Shown: positions 1 through 11,602 of the stretch, in pieces
Layout: the number at the start of each line of letters is the position of its first letter
How positions within the stretch are numbered: the first letter of the stretch is position 1
Origin: Batillaria attramentaria
Taxonomy: Eukaryota; Mollusca; Gastropoda; Batillariidae
Assembly (NCBI GenBank): GCA_018292915.2
Contig: JACVVK020000193.1
Coordinates: 892,001 to 956,000 of the forward strand
Direction: 5' to 3'
DNA: 64,000 bases
Translations under genes and position numbers: made by a program
The notes under the pieces: generated by a model
The model's database searches: none
Told to the model about the DNA's origin: nothing
Seen by the model: the letters and a program-made list of their open reading frames with translations, nothing else

Positions 1-1406
1 CAGAGGAGGTTTTTTTTATATTTTAAAAAAGACTATTTCTAGGTGAATGCACTTTTGTGATTGTCATCAGTGCGCGGGGATGAGGAGGGGGGAAGGGGGG
101 AAGGGGGGGGGGGGCTAGTATGTTCTGCAGACAAACCCTGCCCAGAAACATCCCAGGTACTGCCGGCTAAATGGTAGCTCATACCTTCGTGGAGACAGGG
201 TTAATTTGTCCGGTAAATCCGTGCAGGCAAACATGACGAATGACGTCACTGTTTCTGTTTTTAGAACAAACGACACCAACCCTCGTAAAAAATCGGAGAA
301 AATATTTCCATTCATGAATGACCCACAAACGTAGACTAGATGTCGAAAAGTGGTCAAAGTATATTTCTAAATGCATTTTGGAAAGTAAACAGTGATCGGA
401 AACAAAATACGTCAGCTGTGTCGAAACTGCAGACCCCTGACAAACGAAAAGGTGTTTTTTCTTGCTGAGATATGCATTTTCTTCCGTCAAAATCTGATTA
501 CACACATTCATCACTCTGTCTTAATCATTGTCAGGCCCGATCTCTTCTGCCACGCCCCCTTTACACTCCTGTGTATGTGACAGTGAGTGGTAGATGATCA
601 TGATTTTGTTAACACCTACTTTTGACGGCCACTATTGTCGCTGTACGGATCATTTCTGACCTCAGTCTTCTCCTTGTACCTCTAGCTTCTACGTGAAGCT
701 TTTCACATACTTTATCTTTTTCTCTGATTTCTTCTTTCTATTCTTGGGCAGAATGTCTCACTGGTTGGAATAACGCGCTCTGGCTTTGAGTATCGGACGC
801 TGCGGCTGTACCCCAAGATGGCGGAAAGAGTCTCATGTGACTCGGGAAAGCGACAGACAATTCGTCAACAGGTCAAAGAACACATACACGAGGCCTCAAA
901 ATGCCTATATGCCTCAGGCACCATAGTCTTCCTTAAAATGCTTCAATCTAGAAACAAAAATTAACATCAGTGCACGAACACTCAAATGCACGTACCTCAC
1001 AGGCGTAAAAAAAAAAAAAAAAAAAAAAAAAGATTGCATGTCTCCTTTTGACTCAGGCCTCACTGGAGTAATGCAAGTCTATTTCCTGTTTAGGCCAGAA
1101 AGCCAGTTGACTCAAATCAACTCATGTTACTTGTGCCCGACCTGTGCGTAAAAAGTCCCAGCTCCTATGGCAGCTTGCCTCTTGTTGTGGACCCCTGACA
1201 CCCCCCCCCTCCCTCCACCCCCACCCCTCCCCTACCCCCTTGCCCTGCAAAATACAAAAATCACGAAAATCACGCTTTTGCAGGACAACAAAAATCACTA
1301 CAAACAAGCACACTCGGCAAACAGGTTTCATCAAATAAACACCTAACATGACCCCAGGGTCAATTTGTGTCCTTGTCATGATTATAATAATGATCACGGT
1401 CAGTAC
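1..1406. other. No gene recognised; low-complexity tracts
   Basis: I see no convincing coding exon here other than the one beginning at 1407 on the minus strand. The stretch holds a G-rich run near 80-115, a poly(A) tract at about 1007-1031 and a C-rich pyrimidine tract near 1199-1245. Short open frames on both strands lack domain signatures. It may be intron of the minus-strand IgSF gene, whose exon at 1407-1540 ends in a splice donor pointing leftwards. That is inference. Confidence 0.4.
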
Positions 1407-1540
1407 CTGTGAGGTCCCCCTGTACCACTGACAGGAGTAACGACCAAGAGATGAGAAGACCTTGGTGACGTCACATGATCCAGTCGCTTTCCACGTGCCG
1501 TGCGCATGCTGTACACTGACTGACGTCACTTGGGCCGGGT
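1407..1540 (-). CDS. Exon of IgSF receptor (gene B): second Ig-like domain
   Basis: Proposed third coding exon of gene B, a secreted or membrane immunoglobulin-superfamily protein. Read on the minus strand it begins after a CTGCAG acceptor and encodes PAQVTSVSVQ, a Trp (GTWKATGSC), then FSSLGRYSCQWY. That last piece resembles the F-strand of an Ig fold (GxYxC followed by Trp). It ends TCACAG before GTACTG. The acceptor is phase 1 (two bases, then CCG GCC) and the donor phase 0, so the exon has 44 complete codons. Joined to the Ig exon at 11753-12079, the shared codon gives Tyr and the junction reads VIYPAQVTSV, a typical inter-Ig-domain linker. The domain is short for a full Ig fold, so more of it may lie in a further exon left of the window. 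The assignment rests on motif and phase agreement only. Confidence 0.5.
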
Positions 1541-1841
1541 CTGCAGTTAAGAATCATATAAATTCACACGGGTGAACTTGTGTCGAAGACGCTTGAGTCG
1601 AACTTCAAATAAGTCGATTTCCTTTCCCGGCGTAATACCCCAGTTCACCGACCACCTGGAAACGCCCCCCCCCCCCCTCCCCGGACGACGTTTCAGTGTC
1701 CCAGTTTGTCCCCCAAGGGACCCTTTAGTGTCCCAGAGCGCCCGCCAAGGGACGCCCTAGGACGTCCTCCCTGTACTGGCCAAGTCCCCAATCCCCATTT
1801 TGTCCCCCAGGGGACTACTATTCAGAGTCCATATTTCAATT

Positions 1842-1844
<3 letters not shown>

Positions 1845-1893
<49 letters not shown>
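1845..1893. repeat. (GT)n microsatellite
   Basis: About 49 bases of uninterrupted GT dinucleotides, directly upstream of the reverse-transcriptase fragment at 1905. Such tracts recur next to transposon ends throughout the window. Confidence 0.95.
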
Positions 1894-1895
<2 letters not shown>

Positions 1896-1904
1896 TGTAT
1901 GGCA

Positions 1905-2414
1905 GTGCTGAAGCTGACATCAAGACAAGACTCTCACAGGCCAGTCAAGCGTTTGCATCTCACAGAAACATCTGGAAGGCCCGGAACATCAGAACCCAGA
2001 CCAAGGTGCACCTCTTCAAGAGCAACGTCCTCAGCACACTACTCTATAGAGCTGAATCTTGGAATATCACGAAGTCCATCAGTCACAAACTTGAGACCTC
2101 CCAGGACCGATGTCTTCGTAGAATACAAAACATCTTTTGGCCTAAGACCATTTCCAATAAAGAACTCCACAAGAGAACATGGACCTGCGACATCACCACA
2201 GAAATCACATCCGCACTACCACAGGGAAACTGTTCCTTGGATCCCAGATGGGAAAAGAGCCAGAGGAAGTCCCAAGGAGACGTGGCGGACAGTGGAGAGG
2301 GAACTTCAGGAAAACAAACTGACCTGGGGTACGCTGGAGAAGACAGCTCAGAACAGGCCAGAGTGGCGATCTTTGGTGCTGGCCTTATGTTCCAGAGAGC
2401 ACGAAGAGGATTAG
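1905..2414 (+). pseudogene. Non-LTR retrotransposon RT tail, 5'-truncated and deleted
   Basis: C-terminal remnant of a LINE reverse transcriptase. The first frame encodes ADIKTRLSQASQAFASHRN, then RTQTKVHLFKSNVLSTLLY and a Cys-Leu-Arg-Arg segment (CLRRIQNIFWP). This is the conserved thumb/post-RT region of the endonuclease-reverse transcriptase polyproteins common in invertebrates. Near 2215-2240 the frame changes and family-typical residues (the RRWRWIGH region) are missing. The end is read in another frame: GKRARGSPKETWR, then LTWGTLEKTAQNRPEWRSL and a final HEED before TAG at 2412-2414. The 5' truncation, internal deletion and frameshift make it dead. The exact clade is not decided. Confidence 0.8.
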
Positions 2415-3189
2415 GTAAGTAAGACAAACAGGCAATCACCAATTCGATGTTTATCATTCGAATCGACCAGCACTTTTACACACTGGCCACAAGTGGATGA
2501 TGACTGACACTGAGTGTCGATCAGATTGTCATCCGTCAAGAATTCATGTGTTTCAAGTCTCTTCTGTCGTATCAAAGTCCTCAAACACTAGAACAACTTT
2601 ATCGCAACTGAGTGCGCAATGTATGCTTCTAGGTGCGGTATTCTAACCGTTTAAGGACTCGAAGTTTCACTTGTAACACTGTATTCACCGCCACACAGGT
2701 TTCCTCTTTCCTTGTTTGTAAAATCTGGCCCAAAACTGTCATCCGAATCATAACTTTCGCTAGACTTCTCCTCACTGCCCATGCCTATGAGCATCTGAAC
2801 TGCGGCTTCGGCAACCGTCAATGTGTGCTTTCTCTTTAATGAACTGATAACAAAAATTTCATATCTACCGAACAGAGTGATTTGTGTTCTCCCTTGCAAC
2901 GGAACCGTTACTCTTGACAGTCTTCTTGTCTTCTCTTGATTTCCACACACGGGGCCAAAACCGAAAGAAGGGTCCAAAACGGGATATCCCCGCGCGCGAT
3001 AGGGAATGTGTGAACAAACGTGTTTCCTTATCTTTTAGTTGTCCGGTGTCATGTGTCTTAATTTTGAATGCTCCTTTCAAGTTTGTTTTTATTTGGATAG
3101 AAGCATACATTTGTACCACTGACATCATGACAATAGTAGAAAACACGCACACCCACGCACACATCCACGCACATACACACGCGCGCGCG

Positions 3190-3234
<45 letters not shown>

Positions 3235-3257
3235 GAGCAAAGTCTCCTGATATCTCC
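2415..3257. other. No gene recognised
   Basis: Unique-looking sequence plus a (CG)n/(CA)n microsatellite at about 3144-3231. A minus-strand open frame at 2651-2977 contains an acidic run (SYDSDDSFGPDF) but has no recognised domain and no clear splice signals, so I do not call it a gene. Confidence 0.4.
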
Positions 3258-3973
3258 TGAACGACCACCCTGTGGAGGTAGTGTCTGAGTTTAAGTACCT
3301 CGGCACAATAGTAGACAACAAACTAGACTTCACTCAGAACACTGATTTTATCGTGAAGAAGGCCAACCAGCGTCTGTACCTCCTTAGAAAACTGAGAGCT
3401 TTTAATGTTTGTCCTGAAATTTTAGATTTGTATATAGAAGTTTAATTGAAAGTGTACTGGCATTTAACATCGTAGTCTGGTACGGCAGTCTCGGCATCAA
3501 GAACAAAGCAAGGCTGTCTCGTATAGTCAGAGTGGCAGGAAAGATAGTTGGCCTGGGTCAGTACTCTCTAGATGATCTTTATATAAAGGCTGTCAGGAGG
3601 AAGGCCACTACAATTGTCAACGACCCCACCCACCCCCTCCATGATCAGTTCCAAGAACTCCCGTCTGGGCGCCGCTACAGAGTACCGAGAGCGAGGAAAA
3701 ATTTGTTTAAGAAATCTTTCATTCCCTCAGCAGTATCTATTTTAAACTCATGACTGTGTTTACTGCCCGTCCCCAGTATGTATAGATTTTATTTGTTGAG
3801 ATTTTCATAACTGGGCTTACTCCTCAGCTGTGTCATGTCCGCTATGCCCTTGCCATCTATTAGTTTAGATTTCTTAGTTTAGTAGCATAGTATTAGACTT
3901 GGACATCACACATTACTTTAGGATCTGTGTTTAATATGTATGGACTTATATGTCTAGATAAATTAATGTAGGG

Positions 3974-4054
<81 letters not shown>

Positions 4055-4132
4055 CCAGAAGAAAATTTTCTGCCATCGACAGACAATAAAGTTATATTGA
4101 ACTGAATTGAATTGAATTGAATTGAATTGAAA
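3258..4132 (+). mobile_element. Rex1-like (CR1 group) LINE 3' end, frameshifted
   Basis: 3' fragment of a non-LTR retrotransposon. From 3260 the frame reads EFKYLGTIVDNKLDF, KKANQRLYLLRKLRAFNVCP; after a one-base indel near 3425 it continues YRSLIESVLAF, NKARLSRIVRVAGKIVG and HPLHDQFQELPSGRRYRVP, ending SAVSILNS at the TGA of 3751-3753. This thumb/C-terminal block is characteristic of Rex1-type elements first described in fish. The 3' UTR follows, interrupted by a (GT)n microsatellite (3977-4052). An AATAAA stands at 4085 and a (TTGAA)n tandem tail at 4097-4132, the kind of short-repeat tail that replaces poly(A) in CR1/L2/Rex elements. Orientation is plus and it is truncated at its 5' end. 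The protein remnant is inactive. Confidence 0.8.
3977..4052. repeat. (GT)n microsatellite
   Basis: About 76 bases of perfect GT repeats inside the 3' UTR of the Rex1-like LINE fragment. Confidence 0.95.
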
Positions 4133-4288
4133 ATGCCTGTCATGCAAATTACTTGAACAAAGAAAGAAAGAAACAAAGAAGCGGCAAAGAAACGAAGAGA
4201 GACACATAGATGGCGAAAACAAGTATCACACCTAGCAATGAGGATGTTGCTAATTTTACTAAGAAACTGAAAAAAACAAAAAAAAACT

Positions 4289-4766
4289 ACCGGCCCCCGT
4301 AGTGTAGTGCTTAGCATTTCGGACCATGGACTGGGAGACCCGGGTTCGAGTTTCAGTCGAGGCAAGCGGGATTTTTCATACCTAGGTCGGCTCCTACCCA
4401 GAACGGGTGTGCTATGGGCACAATGGGGAGGCTGTTGCCACATAACCGAGATTCACCCACTTCACGGGTGCGACTTTGGGGGTGCTTCCCTTGGTATGAC
4501 ACATCTTATGACGTGGATGATTACACGGCCGGCACCGCAGGTACCGCAGTTCCTGGGCCTGGTTAACGCCGGTATATTAATGACAGGAAGCGTGGAATGC
4601 GGCCCTGTCCCACGGTCCCAAACCACACGGACCTCCATAGCATCATCTTACCATCATCCTCAACTCCATCATCATGCATAAATAAAAAATAAAAAAAATG
4701 CCCCACCTTTCGAGCCCTCCGTGGATTCTACCCATGACCTGGGAGGAACACCACTGGAGCTGGCAA
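4289..4766 (+). mobile_element. tRNA-derived SINE, family 1
   Basis: The 5' part looks like a tRNA. GTAGTGTAGTGCTTAGCA resembles a pol III A box, and about 30 bases later GGTTCGAGTTTC fits the B box consensus GGTTCGANNCC. The body then runs from GGGTGCGACTTTGGGGG to the conserved ATGACCTGG and GGAGCTGGCAAA, with an internal A-rich stretch (4678-4697). The post-head part recurs at 53140-53466, which confirms a dispersed repeat. It has no coding capacity and would depend on a LINE for mobilisation. Which tRNA gave rise to the head is not clear. Confidence 0.7.
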
Positions 4767-5262
4767 AGAGTTGGGGCAGTAGAAAAAAATAATAAAAACT
4801 GAAAAAGCTAGGATAGAGCCGGTATAGTGCAGAGTAGAGGTTGGGAGTAGGGGGCGTGACAGGGCGGGGACGGGTGGGTGGGACGTTATGGGGTGGGGTG
4901 GGGGGCTCCACCAGACGTTTAAAGGTGGCGGGCAAACAGGGGTGTTACACCGGCCAGACCTTTTTTGTGATACGTGTACTAACTTTTAAAACGATGAGTC
5001 GAGTACGCTATAACGGATAAGACAAACTTGGGTTATGTCAAACAAAATTTCCCATTCTCACACTACGATAAGTGGACAGAATCAGTTTCACAAGGGGATA
5101 CTTTCCCCTTCTCGTGCGTTGCCAACAAGCCGTGATATCCCCCAAACGGAATTTTATGTGGCAATGATATAACAATCTAGTGCAGATACACGTTTTCCTG
5201 ACACGCAGATCTCAACGTAAAGTAGTATGTAATTCTATTTTTCGATACGACTGCAATTTTAG

Positions 5263-5307
<45 letters not shown>

Positions 5308-5319
5308 TGACTGACTGAC
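4767..5319. other. No gene recognised; (GA)n tract at right end
   Basis: G-rich low-complexity sequence near 4840-4915, then unassigned sequence and a (GA)n microsatellite at 5263-5302. No open frame here has a recognisable domain. Confidence 0.4.
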
Positions 5320-7006
5320 TGACTGAAACGTTTATTTCAGGATAAAGACTTGTAGGCATGGTCTGCCTATCTTACAAGCTGTCCTGCTAATCTAGGAACA
5401 CACAAAAAAATAATAATAAAGGCTAACATGCCAAAAAACTATACCAGGCACAAAGGGAGTAAATCTAATAAGAAAATAGAACAAAAATTAAACATGCAAA
5501 GATACAAAGAAGCGCAAGAAATTCTAAGGAAACACATCGAAAAATAGGTGAAGAAGTAGATAGCATGGTGTTTGAAATTGTACTGTAGCATACAACATAA
5601 CTTGTAAAAAGGTAACATGTAATAGTGCCATCTGATAACGAGTAATTTAGCATGGTTCAGATATTGTTCATGGACCTATGACTTACGTAAGTATCTGAGA
5701 AGTTGAGTTTTAAATGAATGAAGCTTCGGGGTACATTTTAAGTATGCTGGCAACTGGTTCCATGAAAGTGACCCAGAGAATGAGAGGCTTGTTTTAAAAA
5801 TGTCCAATCTAAATAATGGTAATTCGAACAGGCCATTTCTTGCGTTGTGTCGCTGACTTGCTTGAAAGAACGTGGTCAGATATGGAGGAGCCTTACAGTG
5901 GACTATCCTGTGCATGAAAACACACCGGTTGAACTGAAGATGCTTGGTAAGGGGGAGAAGTTCGAGCGCTCTAAGTTTTTCTTCTGTGAGTAAGGGCCCA
6001 GGATACAAAATCTTTATACCACGTTTATAGAGAGAATTGATTTTTTCAAGTGAATATCACCACATTTGTCCCAGAGGTTCGAGGCGTAATCTATATGACT
6101 TTTTATATGTGCGTGAAAGAAAACTTTGCAACTGTCGTGGCTAACTATGCGGTTAAGTTTACTTAAGAGAAAAAGATTTTTAGACAAGGTTTTACTAAGT
6201 TTTTCTAGGTGCGGCTCCCACTTCAATTGGTCGTCCACTAGCTGTAACGCCCAAAAGGCGATGCGTTGACACTTGGTGTATGGGCTCTGAGCCGAGAGAT
6301 AGTTTGAGAGGTAGGGGCTTCCGCTGGTGCCTTTGGCGGGTAGTTATTAGCATGCTCTTTGTTTTGGGGACGCTGATTATCATATGACTTTGGGTACACC
6401 ATTCAGATACTTCATCGAGGCTCTGGTGGAGTGTTTTGTTTATTGTTGCCTCTTTTTGTCGGATGTGTGTAGTGTTGTGTCTTCTGCAAATAACTCGCTG
6501 GACACGTTGGATTTCCAGGCAGCATGCCCAGGCTTTAGCAAATCGATATTAAAGTCGCCTAGTGTATGAATATCACCTTTGCGTTTATGTGCCTGATCTA
6601 GCATTGACGTAAAGTCGTCATACCAAGGAAACGTAGCGGCCGGGTTACGATAAATATAATCGATGAGAGAAGGGGATGAGTTGTTGGTTTTAACTTCCAA
6701 CCATAAACTTTCTACTTTGTGTGACTCGAGATCTGTTCGCCTGGTGACACGGTGTTTAATTGAGTCATGTATGTACACGGCTAATCCGGTGTGGCCAGGG
6801 ACAGAAGCGTCTCGTCGTATGATAGTGTAAGTTTGGATACTGATGATTTCATCACTGATATTGTCAGAAAGTCGGGTTTCTGTGAAGCCAAAAATGTGGA
6901 AAGTTGTAGGTTGATTAAGGAGCACAGAGACGTCAGGGACTTTGTTGCAAAGGTGACAAACATTAAGATGTCCTACCTGTAAGTTTTGGATTTGTGTCTG
7001 TGGCAT
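5303..7006 (-). pseudogene. L2/CR1-like LINE, internally deleted
   Basis: Minus-strand non-LTR retrotransposon remnant. From 7006 leftwards it encodes an APE-type endonuclease: GHLNVCHLCNK with the catalytic Asn, FGFTETRLSDN with the metal-binding Glu, and LGDFNIDLL. After HAAWKSN the frame jumps straight to LFAEDTTLHTS, the reverse-transcriptase active-site box (usually ADD). Most of the fingers and palm are therefore lost by internal deletion. The thumb follows in shifted frames: HRLLGVT near 6240, KWEPHLEKLSKTLSKNLF, SHIDYASNLWDKCGD near 6070, then YPGPLLTEEKLRALELLPL to SFKTQLLRYLRKS, stop at 5676. The 3' UTR ends in AATAAACG and a (TCAG)n tail at about 5303-5325. At least two frameshifts; inactive. 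Confidence 0.75.
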
Positions 7007-7212
7007 AGTATAATATGAAATATATGCGAGTGAATACCAGTAATCAAGCTAAATATGGCTACTAGCAAGACAAGCAAAACAAGCGAAAATTAAAATGAAA
7101 GAAAGCGGCTATTCACAATGACCAAAAAATCGACAACTACAAAAACAGGCAAAATGAAAGAAGGAAGCTATTCAAAAAGACCAAAAATTCAATATCAACA
7201 ACAAGGAGGAAC

Positions 7213-7564
7213 GGCCCCGTCCTACAAAGTTGTTTCTCCAAACTTCATTTTATTTTGTCTTTGTAGTTATTGTTGCCGGTTCTTCCCTCTCCAAGTTCTA
7301 CCAATGACACTAGATCCTCTACGACCTCGACCGATTAGCCACGTGACTGGGGGTGGGGCCGGGTGGGGGAAGAAGGGAGAGAGAGGCAGAGAGAGAGGGT
7401 GGGTGAGTGGGTGGGTGGGTGTTTAGGAGTTTAACGTCCTTTTCCCCCACATAAGGGGGAACGACGGGGCAACGAGAAAAAGGCCAGCACAAATATTTGG
7501 CCCCAGCGGCCAGGATTCGAACTCTGAAAAGTCCAACGCTCTACCATTCGGCCACCCTGGCTCC

Positions 7565-7600
<36 letters not shown>

Positions 7601-7647
7601 GTCAGTTCCGTGATCTAAACATTTGATGTCAGCCCAGGCAGGTCGTC

Positions 7648-7686
<39 letters not shown>

Positions 7687-8565
7687 GTCAATTCCGTGAA
7701 GTAAACTTTCGACGTCAGCCTCTAGCACTGAGATCGTCTGAGGATGCTTGTTCATGTCTTGTGATTTCCCTGTTGGCTTTGTGACTTCTCCGACTGAATT
7801 ATTTTTCACATGAAATCTGGAAGATCTAGAGGGCTGATGAAATGTCGGAAGCAGTGGCGATACTTGCAGATTTTGTCTGCGAACCAAACATTTGACGTCA
7901 GCCCCACGCTGCTCGTCTGACAGATGATACTTCTACATATCTTGTGATTTCCTTGTTGCTTTTGTGACTTCCGTGACTGAATTAATTTTGACATAAAATC
8001 TGGAAGATCTAGAGAGCTGATGAAACGTGGACTTAAGTGCCTTGGTTTGTACTTACGAAATTGCAAAATTGGAACTTTTTTGACCGGCGCTTCTCGCAGA
8101 AACGTGAAAAATGTGTTTATCTAAAAGCTCTGCTATTCTTAATACTAAAGCTATAATAGTGCAGCAGTTCATGTCATATGTGCAGTTGGCACAAGTGACA
8201 AAAATACCGGAATGATGAGTAATTTGAAGGAGTCTTTTCATAGATATTTGGCTTTATATGCAAACCACCCCTACCTCGGAAATATTTTTCTTACACAAAA
8301 CCTGTCGGAGCTACATAGCTGTGCTACGAAAACAGGCAGTATAATTGGATGATCTTCCCAATTTCAGAAAATGAAGCCATTTGAACATTTTTTTCGAAAA
8401 AATTCGTAACATGACCGATTTTTAAAAATCGGCGATAACTCTTTTGAAAATGCAGTAGGCTAAAAATCGTGAAAAGTAGGTCTGGAGAAGGTGAATTCCC
8501 ATTTTATCTCAAAGTAAAAAGGCCTCCAACGAGGTGGTTTAGGAGACAGCCATCATTACATCCGT

Positions 8566-8609
<44 letters not shown>

Positions 8610-8767
8610 TTCCCGCCAAAAAGAACGCAGCAGCAAAGTGTGCACGTAAGGTGTCTATGACGCAGATTTCGTTACGTCACTGTGTGCGTGAAAGTAAGTA
8701 TTGTGTGGATAAACGTCACAGTCTTGTTTTGTATCACTGAAACTTGCTGCTGCGCGTAGCAAAATCT
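7213..8767. repeat. Tandem duplication, unit 1 (~1.56 kb)
   Basis: First copy of a direct tandem duplication whose second copy is 8768-10375. Shared landmarks in order: GCCCCGTC followed by AAAGTTGTTTCTCC; TACCAATGACAC; a SINE; (GA)n tracts; TGACGTCA-bearing subrepeats of about 180 bp (7690-8030); CAAACCACCCCTACCTCGG; a perfect CGATTTTTAAAAATCG palindrome; and a (CA)n microsatellite. Because both units carry the SINE at the same place, the duplication is younger than that insertion. Divergence is at the level of scattered substitutions and indels. No coding potential recognised. Confidence 0.8.
7421..7567 (-). mobile_element. tRNA-derived SINE family 2, copy in duplication unit 1
   Basis: On the minus strand it starts GGGGAGCCAGGGTGGCCGAA, a tRNA-like A-box region (TGGCCGAATGGTAGAGCG), followed by the B box AGTTCGAATCC. 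Then come GCCAAATATTTGTGC and, at the 3' end, GGACGTTAAAC. The head resembles a Leu/Ser-type tRNA. Further copies are at 8995-9156, 17014-17184 and 37995-38162, with a 5'-truncated piece near 38970-39074. Confidence 0.8.
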
Positions 8768-8950
8768 GCCCCGTCTCATAAAGTTGTTTCTCTAAAAGTT
8801 GTTTCTCCAAATTTCATTTTATTTTGTCTGTTTTGTTGTTATTGTTGCCGGTTCTCCCCTCTCCAAGTTCTACCAATGACACGAGATCCTCTACGACCTC
8901 GACCGATTAGTCACGTGACTGGGGGTGGGGCCGGGTGGGGGGAGCGAGAA

Positions 8951-8990
<40 letters not shown>

Positions 8991-9155
8991 TGGGTGTTTA
9001 GGAGTTTAACGTCCTTTTCCACCACGTAAGGGTGATATCAAAGACGGGGCAACGAGAGAAAGGCCAGCACAAATATTTGGCCCAAGCCGGGATTCGAACT
9101 CTCGACCCGAGCATTGAAAGTCCAACGCTCTACCATTCGGCCACCCTGGCTCCCC

Positions 9156-9186
<31 letters not shown>

Positions 9187-10141
9187 CGTCAGTTCCGTGA
9201 ACTAAACATTTGACGTCAGCCTCAGGCAGGTCGTCATACACAGACAGAGAGATGACGTCAATTCCGCGAACTAAACATTTTGACGTCAGCCTCTAGCACT
9301 GCGATCGTCTGAGGAAGCTTGTTTATGTCTTGTGATTTCCCTGTTGGCTTTGTGGCTTCCCCGATTGAATTATTTTTCACATGAAATCTGGAAGATCTAG
9401 AGGGCTGGTGAAATGTCGGAGGCAGTGACGATACTTGCTTATTTTGTCTGGGAACTAAGCGTTTGACGTCAGCTTCACACTGGTGGTATGACAGATGATG
9501 CTTGTGCATGTCTTGTGATTTCCCTGTTGCTTTTGTGACTTCCCTGGCTGAATTAAGTTTTACATAAAATCTGGAAGATCTAGAGGGCTGGTGAAACATG
9601 GACCTTGTATACCTTGTATTGTACTTATGAAATCGAAAATTTGGAACTCTTTTGACCGGTGCTTTTCGCAGAAACTTGAAAAAGTTATGTTTATCTAAAA
9701 GTTCAGTTATTCTAAATGCTAAAGCTATAATAGTGCAGTAGTTCCTGTCATATGTGCAGTTGTCACACTAGACAAAAACGGCGGGATGATAAGTAATTTG
9801 CAGTAGTCTTTTCATAGATATTTGATCTTATGTGCAAACCACCCCTACCTCGGAAATATTTTTTTTTACACAAAACCAGTCAGAGCTACAGAGCTGTAGC
9901 ACGAATACAGGCAGTGTGATTGGGTGAACTTCCAAAGTCTAGAAAATGAAGGAATTTGAACAACTTTTTCGAAAAAATTCGTAACACGACCGATTTTTTT
10001 AAAATCGGCGATAACTCTTCTGAAAATGCGGCAGGCTAAAAATCGTGAAAGGTAGGTCTGGAGAAGGTGATTTCCCATTTTATCTCAAAGTAAAAAGGCC
10101 TCCATCGAGGTAGTTTAGGAGATAGCCATCATTACATCCGT

Positions 10142-10206
<65 letters not shown>

Positions 10207-10375
10207 TCACAACTCCCGCCAAAAAGAACGCAGCAGCATAGTGTGCACGTCAAGTGTCTATGACGCAGGTTTCGTTACGTCACTATGTGCGTGAAAGTAT
10301 GTATTGTGTGGAGAAACGTCACAGTCTTGTTTTGTATCACTGAAACTTGCTGCTGCGCGCAGCAAAATCTGCCCC
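8768..10375. repeat. Tandem duplication, unit 2 (~1.6 kb)
   Basis: Second copy of the 7213-8767 unit in the same orientation and order, including a SINE at 8995-9156, TGACGTCA-containing subrepeats (9205-9600), the AAAATCG palindrome region near 9995 and a longer (CA)n tract at 10143-10203. A short third start (TGCCCCGTCTCATAAAGTTG) at about 10371-10398 shows the array breaks off inside a third unit. Confidence 0.8.
8995..9156 (-). mobile_element. tRNA-derived SINE family 2, copy in duplication unit 2
   Basis: Same structure as the copy at 7421-7567. B box region TCGAATCCCGGC, tRNA-like start at the right end (GGGGAGCCAGGGTGGCC on the minus strand) and a 3' end GTGGAAAAGGACGTTAAAC. It retains the GACCCGAGCATT segment that the unit-1 copy lacks. 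Confidence 0.8.
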
Positions 10376-10817
10376 GTCTCATAAAGTTGTTTCTCTATAG
10401 AGAAACAACTTAAAAACAGGCAAAATGATGATAATGTATGATCCAACCCACGGACTAGTGTCGTACACAGGACTCTTAGACAAGAGCGTTAGTCTGTGTC
10501 TAAGCGTCAGATAGTTCTTCCGATTAGAGCACTACTATCCACAGGAGTCAGAATGTCTTGAGATATGCGTGGCGTAATTCGCACGGTTCTCTGTCCTAAA
10601 CACAGTAAGTCACAGGCAGTGACACACGCAGGTTTACTGCTTCCAGTTAAACACACAATCAATGACACCAGATTCGGATTTTCACTAAGTCCACAAACGT
10701 GACCGACTATGCGTCCGGTATCACTAGAGCCACAGAGCAATAACAAGACACAAATTTATAAAAGCAACACCTGTCCACCATTCATGGTCCACTTTTTCCG
10801 GTTTTGACTAGCATACA

Positions 10818-10913
<96 letters not shown>

Positions 10914-10984
10914 TTAGCATGAGATGGCACATAGAAGTGTCAGTAGACCGTCTACTTGTGGGAACATGTGTTAGACATCTTACA
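10376..10984. other. No gene recognised; (GT)n(GA)n compound microsatellite
   Basis: Contains the broken third start of the tandem duplication and a (GT)n(GA)n tract at about 10823-10910. A minus-strand open frame at 10507-10746 is Cys-containing, but I could not fit it to the phase of the neighbouring Ig exons. Confidence 0.4.
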
Positions 10985-11458
10985 CCTCTTAGGCCTGATG
11001 ATGCATAAAGTACTTACAGGGAAAGCCCCTTCCTACTTGTCAAAACTCTTCAGGCCCAGTGACACCCGATACAGTCTCTTTTTGTCACACGTCCACGTCT
11101 AGACTTGTTCAAGTCTAGTCTCTCCTATTCTGGTACATTCATCTGGAACATGAAACCACCTGAGGTCCGACTAATTAATAATATCTCAAGATTCATGTTT
11201 CAAGTGCGTCAGAATTTTCTGACTAATTAATATTTCTCAAGGCTCAAGTTCGCCAATATTTTTCTCGTTTATCATTGGAGAAAATTGTTTCCCCTTACTG
11301 TGTTTTTAATTCTAAGAATTTCTATGTGTATTTGTCGTATTTGAATTAATAACTTTCTCATTGTTTACATAAGCATTTACGCCGTATGTTCGTGACATGT
11401 GCTGTAAACCGTGCAAGCGCTCGTCAGTCCGCGCGCGCGCGCGCGCGCGCGTGTGTGT

Positions 11459-11498
<40 letters not shown>

Positions 11499-11602
11499 AT
11501 AATGGTAACGATGATGCATTTTGTATATTTATTTGTGTAGCAAAGGCATACAGTAAGAGAGGCCTGTATCCTTGAAAAAATACAGTTTCAGTCAGTCAGT
11601 CA

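Noticed and set aside
2651..2977. Minus-strand frame with an acidic SYDSDDSFGPDF segment
   Set aside because: No start context, splice sites or homologous motif that I can support.
7834..8040. Possible hammerhead cores at CTGATGA sequences near 7834 and 8019
   Set aside because: No stem II hairpin and no correctly placed GAAA or cleavage triplet follow.
10507..10746. A further Ig-like exon on the minus strand (Cys-containing frame)
   Set aside because: The best acceptor gives phase 2, not the phase 1 required by the neighbouring Ig exons, and the Ig core Trp/Cys spacing is absent.
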